A stretch of 64,000 nt of DNA. Source: Halobacterium sp. R2-5 (GTDB taxonomy: Archaea > Halobacteriota > Halobacteria > Halobacteriales > Halobacteriaceae). The notes beneath the pieces are model-generated. The model saw only the letters and a list, made by a program, of their open reading frames with translations. It was not told the origin of the DNA and did no database searches. A program made the translations under genes and the position numbers. This document shows positions 59,280 to 64,000 of the stretch, piece after piece. The DNA is taken from contig NZ_JAANTH010000002.1 of NCBI RefSeq assembly GCF_011734195.1, positions 1,054,001 to 1,118,000 on the forward strand. Direction: 5' to 3'. The first letter of the stretch is position 1, and every line of letters starts with the position of its first letter.

Positions 59280-60656
59280 GTGAACTTACAGCGCCTGTTC
59301 CGGCCCGAGCGTATCGCAGTCGTCGGCGCCTCCGCGACCGAGGGGAAACTCGGCTACGAGGCGATGGCGAACGCCGTCGAGTTCGACGGTGAGGTGTACC
59401 CGGTGAACCCGTCCGGCGAGGGCGAGGTCTTCGGCGAGCCGTTCGTGGAGTCCGTCACGGACATCGAGGAGACCGTCGACCTCGCGCTGCTGGCGGTACC
59501 GGCACACGTCGTGCCGGACGTCGTCGAGGAGTGCGGCGAGGCCGGCGTCGGCGGCGCGGTCATCTACGCTGGCGGCTTCGCGGAGGCCGGCGGCGAGGGC
59601 GAAGAACTTCAGGAGGCCGTCGTCGCGGCGGCCGACGAGCACGACGTCGCGCTGCTCGGCCCGAACACGAGCGGGTTCGTCGCGCCCGCGAGCAACCTGC
59701 TGGCGTCGTTCGCCGGGGGCGTCGAGCGCCTGCGCCCGGGCGGCGTGACGATCCTCGCGCAGAGCGGCGGGGTCGCCCACCAGTTGGCGTTCAGCGCACA
59801 CCGCGAGGGCCGCGGCATCGCGACGATGGTCGGGCTCGGAAACCGCGCGAACGTCGGCTTCGAGGAGGCCATCCCGTACTTCGATTCGGACCCGAACACG
59901 GACGCCATCGTGCTCCACGTCGAGGGCACCGACGACGGCCGCGCGCTCCTCGAAGCGTGCCGCGAGTCGGACACCCCCGTAATCGCGTACAAGGTCGGCC
60001 AGGCCGACGTCGGCGACTTCGCGGAGTCCCACACGGGCGCGCTCACCGGCGACCACGCGCTCTACACTTCGGGGTTCGCCCAGTACGGCGTCCCGACGGT
60101 CGAATCGACGACCGAGCTGTTCGACGCGGGGCAGGCGCTCGCGAACTCCCCGGAGCCCGATGGCGCGAACGTCGGCGTCGTCACCGCGCAGGCCGGCCCG
60201 GGAATCATCATCGCGGATCGCCTGCAGCGAGCGGGCGCGACGCTCCCGGACCTCGCGGAGGACACGCAGGACCGCGTCGGCGAGATTCTCCCCGGCATCA
60301 CGTACGCCGAGAACCCCGTGGACACGGGCCGGCCGATGCCCGAGTTCGGCGACGTGGTCGAAGCGGTCGCGGAGGACGACAACGTGGACGCGGTGCTCGT
60401 CTACGAGCTGTTCGAGGAGGCGCTGGGCTTCCCGCAGGAGACGCTGGACGGCCTCGCGGAGCGCGTGGACAAGCCCGTGCTGTTCGCGACCGAGGGGCCG
60501 GCGGAGTCGATGGCCGACGACCTCGCCGCGCTCCGCGAGGCCGACGTGCCGGTGTTCACGTCGCCGGAGCGCGGCGCGGACGCGGCCGCGGTGCTCGCTC
60601 GGTACGCGACGCTCGACGACGCCGCCGCGGACGAGGAGGTGAGCGCCGATGTCTGA
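59280..60656 (+). CDS. Acyl-CoA synthetase (ADP-forming), alpha subunit
   Basis: A 458-residue NDP-forming CoA ligase. The CoA-binding Rossmann domain starts at once (F-R-P-E-R-I-A-V-V-G-A-S near residue 6). The phosphohistidine loop E-S-H-T-G-A-L-T-G contains His251, the residue phosphorylated during catalysis. It makes acyl-CoA from acid, ATP and CoA with release of ADP and phosphate, and runs reversibly to save energy. The start is a leaderless GTG. The beta subunit overlaps by 8 bases. Aryl, acetyl or other acid substrate is unknown; the gentisate block suggests an aromatic acid. Confidence 0.9.
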   Translation: MNLQRLFRPERIAVVGASATEGKLGYEAMANAVEFDGEVYPVNPSGEGEVFGEPFVESVTDIEETVDLALLAVPAHVVPDVVEECGEAGVGGAVIYAGGFAEAGGEGEELQEAVVAAADEHDVALLGPNTSGFVAPASNLLASFAGGVERLRPGGVTILAQSGGVAHQLAFSAHREGRGIATMVGLGNRANVGFEEAIPYFDSDPNTDAIVLHVEGTDDGRALLEACRESDTPVIAYKVGQADVGDFAESHTGALTGDHALYTSGFAQYGVPTVESTTELFDAGQALANSPEPDGANVGVVTAQAGPGIIIADRLQRAGATLPDLAEDTQDRVGEILPGITYAENPVDTGRPMPEFGDVVEAVAEDDNVDAVLVYELFEEALGFPQETLDGLAERVDKPVLFATEGPAESMADDLAALREADVPVFTSPERGADAAAVLARYATLDDAAADEEVSADV

Positions 60657-61350
60657 GGACCCCATCGCGGCCGCGCAGGCCGACGGCCGCACGACGCTCA
60701 CGGAGGCGGAGGCGAAGTCGCTGCTCGCGGGCGCTGGCATCGAGACGCCCGCGTTCTCCGTCGCCGCGGACGCCGACGCCGCAGTGGCGGCCGCGGAGGA
60801 AATCGGTCTCCCGGTTGTCGTGAAGGTCTCCTCGCCGTCGGTCACGCACAAGAGCGAGTGGGCCGAGGGCGCGGGCGTCGCGGTCGGCCTCGACTCCGCG
60901 GACGCGGTGCGGGAGGCCGCCGCGGAAATCTTCGACGCGGCGGACGCGCGCGGCATCGACGCCGACGTGCTCGTGGAGGAAGCGCGCGACGTGGACGCCG
61001 GCACCGAGGTCATCGTCGGCGGCCTCCGCGACCCGTCGTTCGGTCCGGTCGTGCTGACGGGGCTCGGCGGCATCTTCACGGAGGTCTACGAGGACACCAG
61101 CCACCGCATCGCGCCCATCGACGCCGCGGAGGCCCGCGAGGCCATCGAGGAACTGACCGCCATCGAGTTGCTGGAGGGCTATCGTGGCCGCGAGCCCGCG
61201 GACGTCGACGCGCTCGCGGAGGTCGTGGCAGCAGTCGGCGACCTCGTGAACGAACACGAAGCCATCTCGGAGGTCGACGTGAATCCGGTGCTCGCGACCG
61301 AAGAGGGCGCTGTGGCGCTCGACGCGCTCGTCGTGCTGGGGGGTGAGTGA
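60649..61350 (+). CDS. Acyl-CoA synthetase (ADP-forming), beta subunit (ATP-grasp)
   Basis: A 233-residue ATP-grasp subunit. Motifs: L-P-V-V-V-K-V-S-S-P near residue 55, H-K-S-E-W-A-E-G-A-G-V near 65, and G-L-G-G-I-F-T-E-V near 141, all typical of the beta chain that phosphorylates the alpha His with ATP. Co-transcribed with alpha (8-base overlap) and with the following thioesterase gene (1 base apart, or overlapping if its GTG is used). Confidence 0.9.
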   Translation: MSEDPIAAAQADGRTTLTEAEAKSLLAGAGIETPAFSVAADADAAVAAAEEIGLPVVVKVSSPSVTHKSEWAEGAGVAVGLDSADAVREAAAEIFDAADARGIDADVLVEEARDVDAGTEVIVGGLRDPSFGPVVLTGLGGIFTEVYEDTSHRIAPIDAAEAREAIEELTAIELLEGYRGREPADVDALAEVVAAVGDLVNEHEAISEVDVNPVLATEEGAVALDALVVLGGE

Positions 61351-61351
61351 G

Positions 61352-61759
61352 ATGGCGGGCTACGAGCGCACGTGGACGGTGCGCTTCTCGGACACGGACC
61401 CGTTCGGCATCGCGCACTACCCGCGCATCGTGGACGCGCTCCACGAGACCTCCGACATGTTCATGCAGGAGCTCGGCTTCCCGTTCTGGGAGATCTCCCA
61501 GGAGCACGGCTTCGGGCTGCCGCTCGTGGAGATGGACTTCGAGTTCCAGAACCCCGTGGAGGCCGGCGACGAGGTCACCATCGAGCTCACGCCGGACGTC
61601 GGCGGGCGGAGCGTTCGCTTCGAGTACGAGGCGCGCTGCGACGGCGAGGTGGCGTTCTCGGGGTACGAGCAGCGCGTCTGCGCGCACCACGGCGGCGGCG
61701 GGTCGATGGAGATTCCCGACGACCTCCGCGAGGCCTTCGAGGAGTACGCCGACGACTGA
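61352..61759 (+). CDS. 4-hydroxybenzoyl-CoA thioesterase-like acyl-CoA thioesterase
   Basis: A 135-residue single hotdog-fold protein. The catalytic segment F-S-D-T-D-P-F-G-I-A-H-Y-P (about residues 11-23) has the Asp of the 4HBT family. It hydrolyses aryl- or acyl-CoA. An alternative GTG at 61343 adds three residues. In archaeal and bacterial routes to gentisate through CoA thioesters, such a thioesterase releases gentisate from gentisyl-CoA; the gentisate dioxygenase encoded two genes away fits that (inference). Confidence 0.88.
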   Translation: MAGYERTWTVRFSDTDPFGIAHYPRIVDALHETSDMFMQELGFPFWEISQEHGFGLPLVEMDFEFQNPVEAGDEVTIELTPDVGGRSVRFEYEARCDGEVAFSGYEQRVCAHHGGGGSMEIPDDLREAFEEYADD

Positions 61760-61813
61760 GCAGGCGCCTCCGCGGACGGTACGCTTTTGCTGTTCGCCGC
61801 GCGACCTAGTGGC

Positions 61814-61993
61814 ATGGCCGAGTTCACGAACCCCTACGCGGAGGCCGACCCGTTCGTCGAAGCGCACTTCGACTGCCTGAACTGCGGCGGGAAGCTCTGG
61901 GAGTACGCTATCCAGGGCGCGATGGTCTGCGAGGACTGCCGCGCGCTGTTCCGCTCGAAGGACGTCTTCGCCGACCAGGTCGCCGAAGCCTAA
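61814..61993 (+). CDS. Zinc-ribbon microprotein
   Basis: A 59-residue protein starting M-A-E-F-T-N-P-Y, with two C-x2-C knuckles (C-L-N-C near residue 20 and C-E-D-C near 39) 15 residues apart, a zinc-ribbon pattern. The protein lies between the thioesterase and gentisate dioxygenase genes, 54 bases after the former. A TATA-like CGCTTTTGC about 30 bases upstream may give a leaderless message. Haloarchaea have many such proteins with regulatory or chaperone-like roles. Function not known. Confidence 0.8.
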   Translation: MAEFTNPYAEADPFVEAHFDCLNCGGKLWEYAIQGAMVCEDCRALFRSKDVFADQVAEA

Positions 61994-62027
61994 CACGTTC
62001 GCGTCCGCTGCTGGACCGCTCCAGTAG

Positions 62028-62040
62028 ACTTATGATAATT
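62028..62040 (+). promoter_or_regulatory. TATA element of the gentisate dioxygenase gene
   Basis: ACTTATGATAATT lies about 27 bases before the ATG at 62059; leaderless start likely. Confidence 0.5.
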
Positions 62041-62058
62041 CTGTGCTAATGTAACACC

Positions 62059-63138
62059 ATGGCAACGCAAGATACAGAGGACCTCCTAGAGATGAGTGCC
62101 GACACCAGGAGCCTCCTCGACGAGAACGACCTGGTGCCGCTGTGGGAGGTCGAGGACGACATGGGCAACCTCCTCGACGACATCGGCGCGAACATCTGGA
62201 GGTGGGAAGACATCCAGGCCGCCATCGACGGCATCGAAGAGGACGTCCCCATCAACGACCTGCCGCCGGGCTTCCAGCGACGGGTCGCCGTCCCGCTGAA
62301 CGCCCCGCACGCGATCTCGAACACCATCTACGTGGGCGTCCAGACGGTCTCCCCGGGCGAGACCGCGCCCGCGCACCGGCACGCGTCCAGCGCGCTCCGG
62401 TTCACCATCGACGGCCACGAGGACATGAAGACGGTCGTGGCGGGCGAGGAGTTCCCGATGCACGACCAGGACCTCATCACCACCCCGCAGTGGGAGTGGC
62501 ACGACCACGTCAACGACGGCGACGAGACGGCGACGTGGCTGGACGTCCTCGACCTGCCGCTGTTCCTCGACACGCTGAACAACAGCCACGTCTTCGAGAA
62601 CCACGAGCTGGAGCGCCAGCCGGTGACGAAGTCCCAGGGGTACTGGGCGTCCCAGTACGGCCGCGGCCGGCCGTCGAACGACGACGGCGACGACTCGATT
62701 CCCGGGCCGTTCGAGGGGAACGTGGCGGCGACGCCGCCGTTCCGCTTCGGTTGGGACGAGATGCTGGAGGCGCTCCGCCAGCGCGCCGAGAACGACGACC
62801 CGGACCCGAACGACGGCTACAGCCTCGAGTACGTCAACCCGGCGACCGGCGAGCCGCCGGTGACGCCGACGATGTCGTTCCGCGCGCAGCTCCTCCAGGA
62901 GGCGACCGACGACCACTTCCACAACTCCACGGAGGTGTACTTCGTCATCGAGGGCGAGGGCGTCACGCACGTCGGCGACGAGGCCCTGGAGTGGGGCGAG
63001 AAGGACATCTTCGTGGTTCCGCCGGACGAGATTCACCACCACGAGCCGGACGACGAGGAGGCGATCCTGCTGGGCATCACCGACGAGCCGGTGCTGCGCT
63101 CGCTGAACTTCTACGCGGAAGCCGAGCCGTCGTCGTAA
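62059..63138 (+). CDS. Gentisate 1,2-dioxygenase (bicupin)
   Basis: A 359-residue bicupin that opens gentisate to maleylpyruvate with Fe(II) and oxygen. The N-terminal cupin has A-P-A-H106-R-H108-A-S-S-A-L-R-F, with the partner His in P-Q-W-E-W-H-D-H near residue 152. The C-terminal cupin (about 270-350) has D-H-F-H-N-S-T-E near 290 and I-H-H-H near 321. Length and motifs match archaeal and bacterial gentisate dioxygenases. Maleylpyruvate isomerase and fumarylpyruvate hydrolase are not in the window. Confidence 0.92.
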   Translation: MATQDTEDLLEMSADTRSLLDENDLVPLWEVEDDMGNLLDDIGANIWRWEDIQAAIDGIEEDVPINDLPPGFQRRVAVPLNAPHAISNTIYVGVQTVSPGETAPAHRHASSALRFTIDGHEDMKTVVAGEEFPMHDQDLITTPQWEWHDHVNDGDETATWLDVLDLPLFLDTLNNSHVFENHELERQPVTKSQGYWASQYGRGRPSNDDGDDSIPGPFEGNVAATPPFRFGWDEMLEALRQRAENDDPDPNDGYSLEYVNPATGEPPVTPTMSFRAQLLQEATDDHFHNSTEVYFVIEGEGVTHVGDEALEWGEKDIFVVPPDEIHHHEPDDEEAILLGITDEPVLRSLNFYAEAEPSS

Positions 63139-63245
63139 GCACGGCCCGCTCCCGTTCGGCACTCGCTTCCGCTCTCGTTTTCGCACACTGACGGACAGTC
63201 CCGGGTTCGATTCACCACCTAATTGACAGAAAACGTACGATTACC

Positions 63246-63258
63246 ACATCTTTTATGA
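63246..63258 (+). promoter_or_regulatory. TATA element of the second Liv-type binding protein gene
   Basis: ACATCTTTTATGA lies about 30 bases before the ATG at 63286. Confidence 0.45.
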
Positions 63259-63285
63259 TGTACGTGATATAGGTGTGGGTATAGC

Positions 63286-64000
63286 ATGGTGGACAGTGAC
63301 AGCCCACAGAGCAGGCGTACGTATCTCAAAACACTCGGCGCAGCGGGCGCGGTCGGCATGTCCGGACTCTCCGGTTGCACGCTCCTCGACGGGGGCGGCG
63401 GGGGCAGCGAGACCATCACGATAGCGGCCACGGTGCCCGAGACCGGGCAGTTCTCCTCGCTCGGCGAGGCCGTCAAGCAGGGCTACGAGCTCGGTGTCAC
63501 GCTGATGGACGAGGAACTCGACCAGGAAGTCGAGCTCCTCCTGTCCGACGACGAGAGCGACCCCGAGGTCGTCCGGCAGGAGCTCCAGCAGATGACGAGC
63601 AACAACGAGGTGGACATGATCTGGGGGAGCTTCTCCAGCCTCCTCGTCACCGCGGGCAGCGCGTACGCGGAGAACCAGGGGATTCCGTTCCTCGGCGCGT
63701 TCTTCGCGTACGAGGGCCCGCACCGCAACGAGGGCTACGAGTGGACGTACTCGCCGTTCCCGAAGTCCCGGGACGTCGCGCGCTCGACGTCGGGCTTGCT
63801 CGATCTCATCCCCGAGGGCGAGCGCCCGTCGAACGTCGGCATCTGGGAGGCCAACTCCGGGTGGGGCGAAGAGCAGTCCGACTACTGGGAGGAGACGCTC
63901 TCCGAGGCGGGCTACGACGTCGTCCTCCGGGAGACCTACCAGCTCGGCTCCGAGGACTTCTCCTCGCTCATCTCCCAGTCCGACAGCGCGAACGTCGAAA
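63286..64000 (+). CDS. ABC transporter substrate-binding protein, LivK/amide type (3' truncated by window)
   Basis: The first 238 residues of a Peripla_BP_6 binding protein; the frame is open at base 64000. The Tat motif S-R-R-T-Y-L-K is at residues 9-15 and the lipobox L-S-G-C has Cys31, followed by a Gly-rich linker. It closely follows the 44768 protein throughout (T-V-P-E-T-G, D-D-E-S-D-P, D-M-I-W-G-S-F-S-S, W-T-Y-S-P-F-P-K-S-R-D-V, S-L-I-S-Q-S), so the two are paralogues. Beside the gentisate dioxygenase gene, an aromatic acid is a likely ligand. Permease genes probably follow downstream. Confidence 0.88.
   Translation, partial: MVDSDSPQSRRTYLKTLGAAGAVGMSGLSGCTLLDGGGGGSETITIAATVPETGQFSSLGEAVKQGYELGVTLMDEELDQEVELLLSDDESDPEVVRQELQQMTSNNEVDMIWGSFSSLLVTAGSAYAENQGIPFLGAFFAYEGPHRNEGYEWTYSPFPKSRDVARSTSGLLDLIPEGERPSNVGIWEANSGWGEEQSDYWEETLSEAGYDVVLRETYQLGSEDFSSLISQSDSANVE

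Noticed and set aside
1-64000. CRISPR arrays, rRNA, tRNA or complete insertion sequences
   Set aside because: No regular short repeat-spacer array, no RNA gene pattern in the intergenic gaps, and no transposase-like protein was seen. tRNA search by eye is limited; a tRNAscan run would settle it.

Overview
The window is haloarchaeal (class Halobacteria). It is very GC-rich with G/C-biased third codon positions. The proteins are strongly acidic (Asp/Glu-rich). The secreted substrate-binding proteins carry Tat-type R-R motifs followed by a lipobox. Many genes have an archaeal TATA element about 27 bases before the start codon, which implies leaderless mRNAs. No rRNA, tRNA, CRISPR array or intact insertion sequence was found.

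Layout. (1) 1-3427: ordinary chromosomal-type genes (the end of a PQQ-like repeat protein, a peroxiredoxin, a small exported protein, an aldo/keto reductase, an NAD(P)-binding protein). (2) 3499-5811: an orphan ParA ATPase, a translationally coupled acidic partner, a dense cluster of palindromes upstream of parA, and about 0.8 kb of non-coding, less GC-rich DNA. This looks like a partition locus and an island boundary. (3) 5812-27429: a nitrogen-compound catabolic block holding an AOR, a carbamoylase-type M20 hydrolase, an SDR, an enolase-superfamily dehydratase, 2-hydroxyacid dehydrogenases, an aspartoacylase-like hydrolase, creatininase-like and sarcosine-oxidase-like enzymes, a PotABCD-type ABC importer, a ureohydrolase, and a divergent unit resembling ectoine degradation (M24 ectoine-hydrolase-like enzyme, class III aminotransferase, M20 deacetylase). 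(4) 27556-34952: two IclR regulators and a complete 2-oxoacid dehydrogenase operon (E1alpha, E1beta, E2, E3). (5) 35134-40137: an amidohydrolase/Rieske gene pair with a NitT/TauT-type ABC importer. (6) 40376-51228: two fused Fe-S/flavin systems for 2-hydroxyacid (lactate/glycolate type) oxidation, a universal stress protein, a DUF3237 protein, a Liv-type binding protein, an aldehyde dehydrogenase and a regulator. (7) 51339-64000: an aromatic-acid block with an ACMSD-type amidohydrolase, IclR, UbiA, acyl-CoA synthetase, SLC13 transporter, MBL hydrolase, LivG, gamma-carbonic anhydrase, ADP-forming acyl-CoA synthetase alpha and beta, hotdog thioesterase, zinc-ribbon microprotein, gentisate 1,2-dioxygenase and a second Liv-type binding protein cut by the window end.

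Together the region reads as a catabolic island. Importers bring in amino-acid derivatives, compatible solutes and aromatic acids. Hydrolases, aminotransferases and oxidases convert them to 2-oxo and 2-hydroxy acids or CoA thioesters. The 2-oxoacid dehydrogenase, the lactate-type dehydrogenases and the gentisate ring-cleavage route feed central metabolism. Substrates are inferred from families and neighbours. The points most worth a second look are the parA palindrome cluster, the ectoine-like divergent module, the creatininase/oxidase/ureohydrolase neighbourhood, the 11-codon leader ORF coupled to the amidohydrolase/Rieske pair, and the operator-like palindrome at the NitT/TauT-type ABC promoter.
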